Below, piece after piece: positions 1-8,980 of a DNA stretch of 64,000 nucleotides. The notes beneath the pieces were generated by a model, which ran no database searches, was not told the DNA's origin, and saw nothing but the letters and a program-made list of their open reading frames with translations. The number at the start of each line of letters is the position of its first letter. Position 1 is the stretch's first letter. The translations under genes were made by a program, and so were the position numbers. Source of the DNA: an uncultured Alsobacter sp. (lineage in GTDB: Bacteria; Pseudomonadota; Alphaproteobacteria; Rhizobiales; Beijerinckiaceae); the NCBI RefSeq assembly GCF_945952055.1, contig NZ_CAMFHB010000028.1:1-64000 (forward strand). Reading direction: 5' to 3'.

Positions 1-47
1 GGGATTGCCTCTTGTCTCGTGGGCTCGGAGATGTGTATAAGAGACAG
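1..47 (+). other. Illumina Nextera i7 adapter contamination
   Basis: Bases 14-47 are identical to the Nextera read-2 transposase adapter; 29-47 is the 19-bp Tn5 mosaic end. Bases 6-13 (TGCCTCTT) sit where the i7 index lies and match, from memory, index N711. Bases 1-5 resemble the preceding flow-cell primer end with one mismatch. Genomic sequence therefore starts at 48. Open frames across this junction give the artefact peptides ending DVYKRQ and MCIRDR that pollute protein databases. Confidence 0.97.
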
Positions 48-59
48 GCCTGGGGAGGC

Positions 60-2111
60 TCAGAACTCGTCCCACTGGGCTGCGGCACCGCCACCGGCGG
101 CAACCTTGCGGGCCGGCGCCTTCACGGGCCGCTCGGGCCGGGCCGCGGCGCGCGGGGCCTTCGGGGCCGCGAAGGCCGCTGCCGCCTGCTCGCGCAGGCG
201 ATGCGGCACGGTGGGAGCCGCGGCGTGCCCGCCCCGCACCCGGAACTGCGCCACGAGCTCGTTGAGGCGGCCGATCTGGTCGGTCAGCGAGTTGGCGGAG
301 GCCGCGCTTTCCTCGGCGAGCGCCGCGTTCTGCTGGGTCATCTCGTCCATGTGGGCGACGGCCTGGCTCATCTCGTCGATGCCGTTGGCCTGCTCGCCGG
401 AGGCGGCCGAGATCTCCGTGACGGTCGCCGTGACGCGCTGCGAGGAGTCGACGATCTTGCCCAGCGCATCGCCGGCGGAGCGGACGAGTTCCACGCCCTG
501 GCCCACCTCGGTCACCGAGGCGTTGATGAGCCCGGTGATCTCCTTGGCGGCCTCGCTGGAGCGCTGCGCCAGCGTGCGCACCTCGGAGGCGACCACGGCG
601 AAGCCCTTGCCGGCGTCGCCGGCGCGGGCCGCCTCGACCGCGGCGTTGAGGGCCAGCAGGTTCGTCTGGAAGGCGATCTCGTCGATCACGCCCGTGATGT
701 CGGAGATCTTCTGGCTCGCCGTCTCGATGCGGGCCATGGCCTCGACGGCGCGGCTGACGATCGAGCCGCCGTCACGGGCGACGCCCATGGCCTGCTCGGC
801 GAGGTCCACCGCCTGGCGCGAGGAATGGGCCGACGCCTTCACCGACGCCGCCAGCTGCTCGGTGGTCGCGGCGGTCTCCTCCAGCGAGGAGGCCTGCTGT
901 TCCGTGCGGCTCGACAGGTCGTTGGCGCCGGTGGTGATCTCCTGCGCGGCGGCGTTCACGTCGCGCGCCGTCGCCTGGATCGTCGTGACCGTCTCGGCGA
1001 GGCGGCTCACGGTGTCGTTGAGCGCTCCGGTGAGCTCGCCGAAGCGGCCCTGGTGCGACGCCGTGATCTGGCTCGTCAGGTCGCCCGCCGCGAGCTTGTT
1101 GGCGAGCTGCAGGATGTCCGACGTGGCCCCATCGACCATGGCGTTGATGTTGTTGATGCCCTCCAGCAGCGGCCGGATCTCCTGGTCCGCGTCGGACACG
1201 GCGACGCGGGCCGAGTAGTCCCCGCGGCTCGCGGCGGCGACGACCGTGCCGACCTTGTCGACCACGGCCTGCATGGCCTCCCGGCGGCTGCGCTCCTGCA
1301 GGGCGGCCGCCTGGGTGCGATGCTCCTCCGCCAGTTCGGCCTGGCGGCGCAGCTCCTCGAGCGACTTGGCCATCAGGCCGATCTCGTCGTCGCGCTTCTG
1401 GAAGGGAACCTTGGCGGCGAGGTTGCCCCGCGTGATGTCGCCCATCGTCTCGGCGAGCGCGGCTGCCGGCGTCGCGATGCTGCGCGCCAGCGCCAGGCCG
1501 CTCACCACCGCCGCCGCGATGGCGCCGGCGATGCCGAGAATGGTGGCGATCGTCGAGCTCGTGATGGCGCTGGCCTGCGCCTCGCTGCGGGCGCCGAGCA
1601 AGGAGCGCTCGGTGTCCTCGATCTCCTTCAGCTTGGCGCGGAAGGCGTCGAAGCGGCTCTTGCCCGCGCCGGAGCTCTCGAGCTTCTGGCCCTGCTCCCG
1701 CGTGGCCGGCACGGCGGTGAGCGCGATCGCCTTGTCGGCGTGCTCGACCTTCCACCCCATGGCGATCCGTTCGAGATCGCCGAGGCGCGTCTGCTGCGCG
1801 GCGTTGTCGGAGGTGAGCTCGCGCGCCCGCTTGAGCGCCTCCTGGAACTTCAAGGCACCGCTCTTGTACGGCTCAAGGAACTTCTCCTGCCCGTCGATCA
1901 GATAGCCCCGCAGGCCCGTCTCCTGGTCGACCATGCCCGCCAGCATGCCGGCGGTGGTGTCCAGCACCCTGTAGGTGTGCTCGGTCCACTGGCTGGTCTG
2001 CTGCACCACGGCCAGCCGCGTGTAGCTGTACACGCCGGCGCCGGCGGCAATCAGGATCACCAGGCCGAACGCGGCAATCAATTTCTGCAAAACGTTCAAA
2101 CGATCGAGCAT
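60..2111 (-). CDS. Methyl-accepting chemotaxis protein with CHASE3-type sensor
   Basis: 683-aa chemoreceptor feeding a CheA/CheW array at the inner membrane. A first membrane helix lies at about residues 8-31. The periplasmic part carries the CHASE3-like motif [12 protein letters not shown] (about 62-73). A second helix (about 187-210) leads into HAMP and a second HAMP-like segment. The signalling hairpin [19 protein letters not shown] is at about 475-505. The C-terminus is QWDEF, fitting the xWxxF tether that binds CheR/CheB, reached through an Ala/Pro-rich linker, so adaptation by methylation is expected. The gene is complete although its stop lies only 12 bases from the adapter. No other che genes are in view; the ligand is unknown. 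Confidence 0.95.
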   Translation of the reverse strand: MLDRLNVLQKLIAAFGLVILIAAGAGVYSYTRLAVVQQTSQWTEHTYRVLDTTAGMLAGMVDQETGLRGYLIDGQEKFLEPYKSGALKFQEALKRARELTSDNAAQQTRLGDLERIAMGWKVEHADKAIALTAVPATREQGQKLESSGAGKSRFDAFRAKLKEIEDTERSLLGARSEAQASAITSSTIATILGIAGAIAAAVVSGLALARSIATPAAALAETMGDITRGNLAAKVPFQKRDDEIGLMAKSLEELRRQAELAEEHRTQAAALQERSRREAMQAVVDKVGTVVAAASRGDYSARVAVSDADQEIRPLLEGINNINAMVDGATSDILQLANKLAAGDLTSQITASHQGRFGELTGALNDTVSRLAETVTTIQATARDVNAAAQEITTGANDLSSRTEQQASSLEETAATTEQLAASVKASAHSSRQAVDLAEQAMGVARDGGSIVSRAVEAMARIETASQKISDITGVIDEIAFQTNLLALNAAVEAARAGDAGKGFAVVASEVRTLAQRSSEAAKEITGLINASVTEVGQGVELVRSAGDALGKIVDSSQRVTATVTEISAASGEQANGIDEMSQAVAHMDEMTQQNAALAEESAASANSLTDQIGRLNELVAQFRVRGGHAAAPTVPHRLREQAAAAFAAPKAPRAAARPERPVKAPARKVAAGGGAAAQWDEF

Positions 2112-2535
2112 CGGGAAAAGCCTCTCTCCACCATGAGTCCGTAGGACTGCTTAGACGAAGGTTGCAAAAAATCCGTTACACAGCCGAGGGCTGTATATTG
2201 GCGCTTGAAATAACATTTGTCATTTCCGAGATTGGCGTATGCGCAACGACCGTACTTCGGATTCAATGCCGCGGGGTCTGCGAGACGAATGATTGATCAG
2301 TTGCCGCTCTTGCCGGTACTCGTCGCTCTCTTCTCTTCCCTGCGACGTTCATGAGCGAGTGATTGGGGCGACTAGTCGTGGAATCATTTCAGCGGGATTG
2401 TATAGAGCGTGCTGAAGCTGTGCGAGGAACTCGTGGTGGTCAGCTGGGGCAGGCGATCACGCTGACACCATGGCCCTCGCGCCCGATCGCACCGCCCGAC
2501 GGGCCACTCACCCGTCGCACAGCTTGCGCGACCCA
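2112..2535. other. Intergenic region upstream of the chemoreceptor
   Basis: No convincing gene is visible. It should hold the promoter of the minus-strand chemoreceptor. A perfect dyad ACAGCC-GAG-GGCTGT lies at 2180-2194, about 70 bases upstream of the chemoreceptor start, in a locally AT-rich stretch; it could be an operator. The rest has no codon bias or ribosome-binding sites that persuade me. Confidence 0.4.
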
Positions 2536-2633
2536 CTTGACGGCGAAGACATAGACGAGGGCGAACAGCCGTTCGAAGCCGGTGACGAGGGCCCAAGACC
2601 CCTGGTGCGCCTCACGGCAACGGTGGTCGCCAT
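2536..2633 (-). pseudogene. Decayed 5' fragment of a second ltrA gene
   Basis: Read on the minus strand from the ATG at 2633, the DNA aligns with the first ~30 codons of the LtrA gene whose start is at 6046. MATT at the start and, after a frameshift, FERLFALVYVFAV correspond to MATT and FELLFDLVYVFAI there. Homology continues upstream of the start codon to about 2697 (shared CCGGCGTGAGCTTACAG), so it is a copy of the locus rather than a convergent domain. It stops after ~33 codons and is frameshifted, so it is not functional. Confidence 0.8.
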
Positions 2634-2812
2634 GGTCTCCCGGTGTGTGCCGGCGTGAGCTTACAGGCGCAGGGTTGGCGGGGAAGGGGAACGGGGCGCG
2701 ACTGTCACGCGCGCCGGAAACCGTCCAATTTGGCGATGCGGGAGCCGGGCGACGGCATGACGCAGGTTCGGCCCCACGACACTAAAGGATCGCGGAGCCG
2801 AACCTGCACTGA

Positions 2813-4390
2813 TCATTTCAGCTTGGCATCGTTGATGTAGATGCGCTCGTCGCGGCGAGGCGACCATGCGATGCGGTTGCTGACGCCGTAGAAGTCAGGC
2901 TGGAAGTACATCAGCAGCCACGGCCCCTTGTCATAGAAGACCTTGAGCATGCGGTTGATCGTCTTGCGCTGCTCCTCGACCGGCTTCTTGGTCGCGAAGT
3001 CGGCCCAGCCGTCGAAGAATTCCGGGTCGTCCCAGTTGGTGTAGTTCGTGCCGGCGTTCGGCGTCGACAGGTCGGCCATGTCGTAGAGGGCGTTCCAGGT
3101 CCCGCCGCCGCTGCCGAGGAAGAACAGCGGTCCGGCTTCCTTCTTGCGGGTCAGCGGGACATAGACCGACGCCCACTCCATCAGGTCCACCTTGGTCTTC
3201 ACGCCCACGTCCGTGAGATACTGGCCGACGGCCAGGGCCACGTTCGCGTCGTTCAGGTAACGGCCGCGCGGCGCCTGCATGGTGATCTCGAACCGGACGC
3301 CGTTCTTGCGGGGGTAGCCCGCTTCGTCGAGCAGCTTCTCGGCCATCTTCGGATCGTAGGGATAGGGCTGCAGGTCGGGATTGTCGTTCGGCGCATTGAC
3401 GAGGCCGGTCGCACGCTTGCAGGGCGTGTTGAGCAGCTGCTCGCAGATGGCGGGAACGTCGACGGCATACTGCAGGGCACGCCGGACCTTCGGATCCCGG
3501 ATTTCCTTGCCGCCGGGAACGTTGGCGAACACGTCCTTCTGATTGAAGCCGATATACATGCGGCGCGTGCCGCTGACGGCCGCGACCTTCGCCTTGGCGC
3601 TCTTGTTGACCGTGGGGATCTGGTCGGGGGCGACGTTGGTGATGATGTCGACATTGCCGGCCAGGAGCTCGGCCGTACGGGTCGTCGCCTCCGGAATGAC
3701 GCGCCAGATCACCTTGTCGAAGTTGACCGGGTGGAGCTTGAAGTTCGGGTTCTTCTCCAGGACGATCCGGTCGGACTTCACCCATTCGACGAACTTGTAC
3801 GGGCCCGAGCCGATCGGCTTCTGCGCGGCCTGTTCCTTGGTCATCTTCGAGTAGGAGTCCTTGCACATCAGCAGGACTTCCGAGATCATTCCGAAGGCGA
3901 TGGGGTTGTACTTGTCGATGATGATTTCGGCGGTCAACTCGTCGACGACGCGGGCGTCCTTGTAGCCCAGGGATTCGAACACGAAACCCGGCGTGCTCCC
4001 CGTGAACTTGAGGTCCGGGTCCTTGGCGCGCTTGAAGGTGTAGACCACGTCCTCGGCGGTCAGCGGTTCGCCGTCGTGGCAGGTCAGTCCAGGATGCAGC
4101 TTGAACGTCAGCGTCTTGCCGTCCGCCGATTCCGAATAGGACTGCGCGAAGTAGGGCTCGATCTTTCCCGAGTCCGAGATCTGCAGCAGCGAACCCCAGA
4201 TGTGCTGGGCGATATTGGCCGTGTCGCGCGACGTGATGTCGTCAGGATCGAGCGTGCTCGCATCCGTGCCGCCGGCCAACACCAGCGTGTCGGGCCCAGG
4301 CACCTGCGCTAGCGCCACCGCCGGGATTGCGGCGAGCCCTGCCGCGGTCAGCAGCAGAATGCCTCGCTTCAAGCCACTCAAGACCATCAT
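2813..4390 (-). CDS. Periplasmic peptide/nickel-type solute-binding protein (SBP_bac_5)
   Basis: 525-aa extracytoplasmic binding protein of the DppA/OppA class. The start at 4390 (ATGATG, preceded by GGAGACG) gives a clean signal peptide with hydrophobic core GILLLTAAGLAAIPAVALA and cleavage after ALA-Q; an upstream in-frame start would add an Arg-rich tail unlike a signal. The family core is present: a GLTCHDGEPLTAEDVVYTFK-type segment, the GSGPYKFVEW motif, and a C-terminal VFYDKGPWLLMYF region. No permease or ATPase gene adjoins it, so it is an orphan binding protein that must share a transporter encoded elsewhere or act in sensing. It lies between the ltrA fragment and the acetyltransferase/HRDC remnants. 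Confidence 0.9.
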   Translation of the reverse strand: MMVLSGLKRGILLLTAAGLAAIPAVALAQVPGPDTLVLAGGTDASTLDPDDITSRDTANIAQHIWGSLLQISDSGKIEPYFAQSYSESADGKTLTFKLHPGLTCHDGEPLTAEDVVYTFKRAKDPDLKFTGSTPGFVFESLGYKDARVVDELTAEIIIDKYNPIAFGMISEVLLMCKDSYSKMTKEQAAQKPIGSGPYKFVEWVKSDRIVLEKNPNFKLHPVNFDKVIWRVIPEATTRTAELLAGNVDIITNVAPDQIPTVNKSAKAKVAAVSGTRRMYIGFNQKDVFANVPGGKEIRDPKVRRALQYAVDVPAICEQLLNTPCKRATGLVNAPNDNPDLQPYPYDPKMAEKLLDEAGYPRKNGVRFEITMQAPRGRYLNDANVALAVGQYLTDVGVKTKVDLMEWASVYVPLTRKKEAGPLFFLGSGGGTWNALYDMADLSTPNAGTNYTNWDDPEFFDGWADFATKKPVEEQRKTINRMLKVFYDKGPWLLMYFQPDFYGVSNRIAWSPRRDERIYINDAKLK

Positions 4391-4682
4391 GGAACGTCTC
4401 CGTCCAGCCGGGGGGTCAGGATACGCGGAGCGACCGGCACCCCCTTCGTTCCGGTTCTCCAGGCAGCGCTCCGACAAGGGGCAAACACCGGCATGACGCC
4501 GTTTCCCTCTTGTCGCTGTTCGTGTCGGGCATTTCCCATGCGCACGGCTGGTTGGCCCCTTGCCGCGCCGATTGATGAAGAAGGCGATACGGTATCACCG
4601 TCGCACCGATCTTTCTCCGGTCCGGTGATGTGCAACGAGCATGCCACGCGCCATGGCAGGCGAGCTGGCACAGGCTGCTGGA

Positions 4683-4733
4683 CACGCCCGGCACGTGCCC
4701 GAGCGCGTCGAGGTCCATCGGTCGCAGCCGGGC
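4683..4733 (-). pseudogene. Remnant of a RecQ-type HRDC C-terminus
   Basis: Seventeen minus-strand codons read ARLRPMDLDALGHVPGV. The intact recQ at 7124-8980 has MARLRPMDLDTLGRVPGVG in its HRDC domain, so this is nearly the same peptide. The reading frame has no start or domain body around it. It is a short gene fossil, perhaps copied from recQ or from another HRDC protein. Confidence 0.65.
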
Positions 4734-4874
4734 CTAGCGCACCGCTGCGAAAAGGCGGCAGGTGCGCGGCTCCGGCGACAGGTTGGGATGGATCGCGAAG
4801 CGCCGCAGCGTGCCCTCCTCCTGCATCCCGGCGGCCAGCATGACGGCGGCCGATGCTGCGTTCGCGGTGTGACG
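4734..4874 (-). pseudogene. C-terminal fragment of a GNAT acetyltransferase
   Basis: Minus-strand codons give HTANAASAAVMLAAGMQEEG followed by TLRRFAIHPNLSPEPRTCRL and a stop. This is the standard C-terminal end of RimJ/RimL-type GNAT enzymes (N-x-ASA-V-x-x-x-G-M, then HPN-x-SPEPRD). Nothing of the N-terminal three quarters remains: the fragment begins exactly where the preceding gene (LtrA) stops. It is a truncated, non-functional piece. Confidence 0.75.
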
Positions 4875-4978
4875 CTAGGCGGCTCCGTGACCGTGGTCGT
4901 GGCGACGCGAGCGCCGCTCCCACACCGCGACGAGAATGAGGGCCGCGTTGGCGAGCCCCAGCACCATCAGGTGATCTG

Positions 4979-6046
4979 TCAGGAAGGCGAGCGGCCAGAG
5001 CACCGAAAAGAGCGCAGGCCGACGACGTGCGACAGCGGGAAGCGGCCGAAGGCGATGCGCTTCAGGAGCCCGTTGCCGAGCACGTAGGCCGCCGCCCCGC
5101 CGATGAGCACGGCGGCGGCGGGCGCCTGGACCCGTTGGTCGGGGTGGGCGATGGTCAGATCGTTGCCCACGGCGGCCACGATGATGCCGCCCACGAGCAG
5201 GGCGTGCAGGTAGTGGTAGAGGGACCCGATCCGCCCCGGATCGGCCGCGGACTCGATGGCGTGGCTGACGCGCGCGCTCCCCGTGTCGAAATAGACCCAC
5301 CACAGCGTGATGCTGCCGACGAAGGCGACCGTGAAGGCAATGAACTCCGGCACGTGCCCGAGGCCGTCTGCGGCCAGCGGCGCGCCGGTCATCATGATGG
5401 CTTCGCCCAGCGCGACGATGACGACGAGCTGGCAGCGCTCGGCGAGATGCCCGCCGTCGATCGTCCAGTCCGACGTCCTCGACCGGCCAAGCCCCGGCAG
5501 CCAGAAGCCGAAGGCCGGCGCCCCCTGCTCGCAGGCGATGGCGAGGATCCACAGCACGAGCCGCAGCGGGCCGACCGCGAAGGCCCCGGCAATCCAGAGG
5601 ACCGCGGCGATGCCGCTCCAGCCCAGGATCCGCCGGTAGTTATCGCGTAGCGGATCGTCGGGCTGCATGAGCCAGACCGCGACCGCCGCCCGCGACACCT
5701 GCATGCCCGCATAGGCGACAGCGAAGACGAGCCCCTGATCCGCGAAGGCCTTGGGCAACGCGACCGCCATGACCAGCGCCGCCAACATGGTCACCGCCAG
5801 TGTCAGCCGCACCTTCGGATTGTCCGGGTTGAACCAGTTCGTGAACCAGCACGTGTACTGCCAGCCCAGCCACACCGCGAGCCACAGCACCAGCGACTGC
5901 AGCGCCCCCTCCGGCGTCAGCGAGGCCAGCAGCGTGTGCGACACCTGCGTAATGGCGAAGACATAGACGAGATCGAACAGCAGTTCGAAGCTGGTGACAG
6001 GGGCCCGAGACCCCTTGGTGCGCCGCGCGGCTAAGGTGGTCGCCAT
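4979..6046 (-). CDS. Low temperature requirement A (LtrA) family membrane protein, C-terminus frameshifted
   Basis: 355-aa polytopic membrane protein of unknown biochemical function. The N-terminus has the family signature FELLFDLVYVFAITQVSH, followed by many hydrophobic helices; WQYTCWFTNWFNPD and a GEAIMMTG-type segment are also characteristic. The open frame ends in an uncharacteristic tail, GLRSFRCSGRSPS. In the next frame the expected ending continues (ALFSVLWPLAFLTDHLMVLG through HDHGHGAA, stop at 4875-4877). One missing base at about 5015-5025 explains both. It is either a sequencing error or a real truncation of the last helices. The start at 6046 is supported by the decayed copy at 2633, where the same ATG is recognisable. 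Confidence 0.85.
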   Translation of the reverse strand: MATTLAARRTKGSRAPVTSFELLFDLVYVFAITQVSHTLLASLTPEGALQSLVLWLAVWLGWQYTCWFTNWFNPDNPKVRLTLAVTMLAALVMAVALPKAFADQGLVFAVAYAGMQVSRAAVAVWLMQPDDPLRDNYRRILGWSGIAAVLWIAGAFAVGPLRLVLWILAIACEQGAPAFGFWLPGLGRSRTSDWTIDGGHLAERCQLVVIVALGEAIMMTGAPLAADGLGHVPEFIAFTVAFVGSITLWWVYFDTGSARVSHAIESAADPGRIGSLYHYLHALLVGGIIVAAVGNDLTIAHPDQRVQAPAAAVLIGGAAAYVLGNGLLKRIAFGRFPLSHVVGLRSFRCSGRSPS

Positions 6047-6199
6047 GCTCTCCCCGATGTGTGCCGGCGTGAGCTTACAGGAGTGGGAGTGGCGGGGAAG
6101 AGGGGGAGTGGCAGGGCACTAGTGCGGTGGTGCTGCGCATAGTCTCGCGCCGGCAGTGAACTAGTGGAGGATTTTCACGCGCCAACAAGGGAGCTTACA

Positions 6200-7003
6200 A
6201 TGTCCGCCTTGCGCCGGAAGCGGAAGTTCGACCGGCGCCCCAGTGAACTGCAACTCTGCTTGTATCAGCTATCCATCTTGCGCATCTTGAATGTTACTCC
6301 CGCCTTTAAACGTTGGAAGCTGAAGATGGAACCCGACGGTCGAAAATTAGGAGATAGGCTTCCTTTCGGGGCGGCGATCGCTGCTGACGTTCTCTCAGCA
6401 CTACCCTACGCTGTACCAGGGGGTGCAAGCCTAGCTAAGATAGTAGATAATTATGTTGAACGGCGTCGGAGAGAAGCCGCTCAGTTACTTATTGAAGAAT
6501 TGTCTAGCGGTCAGCGCACCGGAATTCAGTTCGATGAACACGATGTAGATCCCCTTATAGAGATTATTTTATGCTTCAGCAAAGCAGTCGACGACGGCTG
6601 CGCATGGGACAATCTACGACTAATTGCGAAGGTGATATTAGGGCTCAAGCGCAACAGAGCACTCGATGGCGACAATTTTCGTAGGTGGGCTAGAGTACTT
6701 GAATCTTTGTCACGCGACGAGATTATCGCGCTCGGCACAGCATATCGACTCTCGGACTCGCTTCCTGTAAATACAGACGAGGACAAAAAGGCTGAATACG
6801 TGGATTTATTTTGGAAGTCATTTGTCTCCAGCCTAAATGAAGGCGGGTATGATGGCGACCAAGTTGCGCCTCTTTGCGCATCTCTCAGTAGAGCAGGAAT
6901 TTTAATCCCAGTCAGTGCTTGGGGAGCGCTGATTTATAAGCCTTCGCCTTGGTTATTTGAAATAGGCGAATTGGCCCTTTCCGACCCGAAACACCGTGAG
7001 TAG
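6200..7003 (+). CDS. Hypothetical protein, AT-rich, probably acquired
   Basis: 267-aa soluble, charged protein that I do not recognise. The start at 6200 is chosen because AAGGGAG lies seven bases upstream; the open frame extends 12 codons further 5' without a ribosome-binding site. Features are a basic N-terminus (LRRKRKFDRRP), a hydrophobic stretch around FGAAIAADVLSALPYAVPGG, an Arg-rich helix (VERRRREAAQLLIEEL) and mainly helical content after that. Codon use differs sharply from all neighbours (frequent ATA, AGA, TTA, AAT and A/T third positions), which suggests horizontal transfer. It stands alone between ltrA (divergent) and recQ (convergent). A membrane-associated or defence role is possible, but nothing in the sequence proves it. 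Confidence 0.75.
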   Translation: MSALRRKRKFDRRPSELQLCLYQLSILRILNVTPAFKRWKLKMEPDGRKLGDRLPFGAAIAADVLSALPYAVPGGASLAKIVDNYVERRRREAAQLLIEELSSGQRTGIQFDEHDVDPLIEIILCFSKAVDDGCAWDNLRLIAKVILGLKRNRALDGDNFRRWARVLESLSRDEIIALGTAYRLSDSLPVNTDEDKKAEYVDLFWKSFVSSLNEGGYDGDQVAPLCASLSRAGILIPVSAWGALIYKPSPWLFEIGELALSDPKHRE

Positions 7004-7123
7004 ATTCCCGAATTTTTTGCTTAATATGATATTATTCAGAAGCTTATTCGAATAACGCGATCCTGACCACGGCTTCTAATGTCCGCTTTGGGCCAAAAGC
7101 AGCCCTTCTGTTCCCGCCCGCGC

Positions 7124-8980
7124 CTATCCCCCCACCCCCCGATAAATCACCTCCAGCATCGCATCCCCATACCGTCGCAGCTTCGCCTCGCCCACCCCGG
7201 GCACGCGCCCCAGCGTGTCGAGGTCCATTGGCCGCAGTCGGGCCATCTCGCGCAGGGTCGTGTCGTGGAACACGACGTAGGGCGGCACGCCCTGCTCGCG
7301 GGCGAGCTTGAGGCGCTCGGCGCGCAGCGCCTCGAAGAGGGCCTGCTCGTCGGCCGAGAGATCGGCGACGGGGGCCGATGAGCCGCCCCTGCCCCGGCCT
7401 TCGGTGGCCTTGAACACGCGGTCGCGGCGGAAGCGGATGGGGTGGTCGCCCTTCAGCACCGCGCGGGCTTCCTCGGTGGCGACGAGGGCGCCGTGTTCGT
7501 CGTGGTCGACGCGGACGATGCCGGCGGCGACGAGCTGGCGGATGGCGGATTGCCAGACGCGGGGCTCGATGTCCTTGCCGACGCCGAAGGTGGGCAGGCG
7601 GTCGTGGCCGGCGCGGGTGACCTTCTCGGTCGTCTCGCCGCGCAGCACGTCGATGACGTGGCCGGCGCCGTAGCGCTGGCCGGTGCGCACCATGGCGGAG
7701 AGGATCTTCTGGGCGGCGACGGTGCCGTCCCAGGTGTCGACCGGGGCCTCGCAGGTGTCGCAGTTGCCGCACTGGCCGGGGTGGCGCTCGCCGAAATAGG
7801 CGAGCAGGGCCTGGCGGCGGCAGCCGGCCGTCTCGCACACGCCGAGCAGGGCGCCGAGCTTGGCGCGCTCGATGCGCTTGACGTCGTCGGGGGCCTCGCG
7901 CTCGTCGATCATGCGGCCGCGCAGCGCCATGTCGGAGAGGCCGTAGGCCATCCAGGCCTCGGAGGGCAGGCCGTCGCGCCCGGCCCGGCCCGTCTCCTGG
8001 TAGTAGGCCTCGACGCTGGAGGGCAGATCGAGATGGGCGACGAAGCGCACGTCCGGCTTGTCGATCCCCATGCCGAAGGCGATCGTCGCCACCAGCACCA
8101 GCCCCTCCTCCTTCAGGAAGGCGTCCTGGTTGGCATCGCGCACCGCGCGGTCGAGGCCGGCATGGTAGGGCAGCGCGCGGATGCCGTTGTCCTCGAGGAA
8201 GGTCGCGGTCTCCTCCACCTTGCGGCGGCTCAGGCAATAGACGATGCCGCTGGAGCCCTGGTGGCGGCGCAGGAAGGCCAGCAGCTGGCGGCGCGGATTG
8301 TCCTTCTGGACGATGGCGTAGCGGATGTTCGGCCGGTCGGCGCTGGTGGTGTAGACCGCCGCGTCCTCCATCTCCAGGCGAACCAGGAGGTCGGCGCGGG
8401 TCTGCAGGTCGGCCGTGGCGGTGAGCGCGATGCGCGGCACGCCGGGGAAGCGCTCGCGCAGCACCGACAGCGCCATGTATTCGGGGCGGAAGTCGTGGCC
8501 CCACTGGCTCACGCAATGCGCCTCGTCGATGGCGAAGAGCGCGATCTTCACCTGGGAGAGCAGGTCGAGGAAGCCCTCCGAGAGCAGGCGCTCGGGCGTG
8601 ACGTAGAGGAGGTCGAGCAGGCCTTCGCGCAGGTCGAGGCGCACGCGGAAGGCCTCGTCGCCCGAGAGCGTCGAGTTGAGCGCGGTAGCGCGCACGCCGG
8701 CCTGGCGCAGCGCCTCCACCTGGTCGCGCATGAGCGCGATGAGCGGCGAGACGACGATGGCCGTGCCGGGGCGGCACAGCGCCGGCACCTGGTAGCAGAT
8801 CGACTTGCCGGCGCCGGTCGGAAACAGCACCACCGCGTCGCCGCCGGCGACCACGTGGCGCACCACCTCCTCCTGCTTGCCGCGGAAGGCGCGGTGGCCG
8901 AAGACGGAGGCGAGCACCTCCAGCGGGTCGCGCGGACCCGACAGCAGTTCCGCGTCCCGCTCCCGGATGGCGGCGCTCAC
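7124..8980 (-). CDS. recQ: ATP-dependent DNA helicase RecQ
   Basis: 618-aa 3'-5' superfamily 2 helicase acting in recombination and fork repair. Order: Walker A FPTGAGKSICYQ, motif II DEAH followed by the aromatic loop CVSQWGHDFRPEY, helicase C lobe with QETGRAGRDG, the zinc module (LGVCETAGCRR then GQCGNCDTC), winged helix, and a C-terminal HRDC domain (YVVFHDTTLREMARLRPMDL). Length is normal for the family. It starts with GTG at 8980, overlapping the TGA of the upstream nitronate monooxygenase gene by four bases (GTGA), so the two are translationally coupled; no functional link between them is obvious. Confidence 0.96.
   Translation of the reverse strand: MSAAIRERDAELLSGPRDPLEVLASVFGHRAFRGKQEEVVRHVVAGGDAVVLFPTGAGKSICYQVPALCRPGTAIVVSPLIALMRDQVEALRQAGVRATALNSTLSGDEAFRVRLDLREGLLDLLYVTPERLLSEGFLDLLSQVKIALFAIDEAHCVSQWGHDFRPEYMALSVLRERFPGVPRIALTATADLQTRADLLVRLEMEDAAVYTTSADRPNIRYAIVQKDNPRRQLLAFLRRHQGSSGIVYCLSRRKVEETATFLEDNGIRALPYHAGLDRAVRDANQDAFLKEEGLVLVATIAFGMGIDKPDVRFVAHLDLPSSVEAYYQETGRAGRDGLPSEAWMAYGLSDMALRGRMIDEREAPDDVKRIERAKLGALLGVCETAGCRRQALLAYFGERHPGQCGNCDTCEAPVDTWDGTVAAQKILSAMVRTGQRYGAGHVIDVLRGETTEKVTRAGHDRLPTFGVGKDIEPRVWQSAIRQLVAAGIVRVDHDEHGALVATEEARAVLKGDHPIRFRRDRVFKATEGRGRGGSSAPVADLSADEQALFEALRAERLKLAREQGVPPYVVFHDTTLREMARLRPMDLDTLGRVPGVGEAKLRRYGDAMLEVIYRGVGG

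Noticed and set aside
12-2144. Long plus-strand open frames opposite the chemoreceptor
   Set aside because: They start inside the adapter and are antisense shadows of a clear chemoreceptor in GC-rich DNA.
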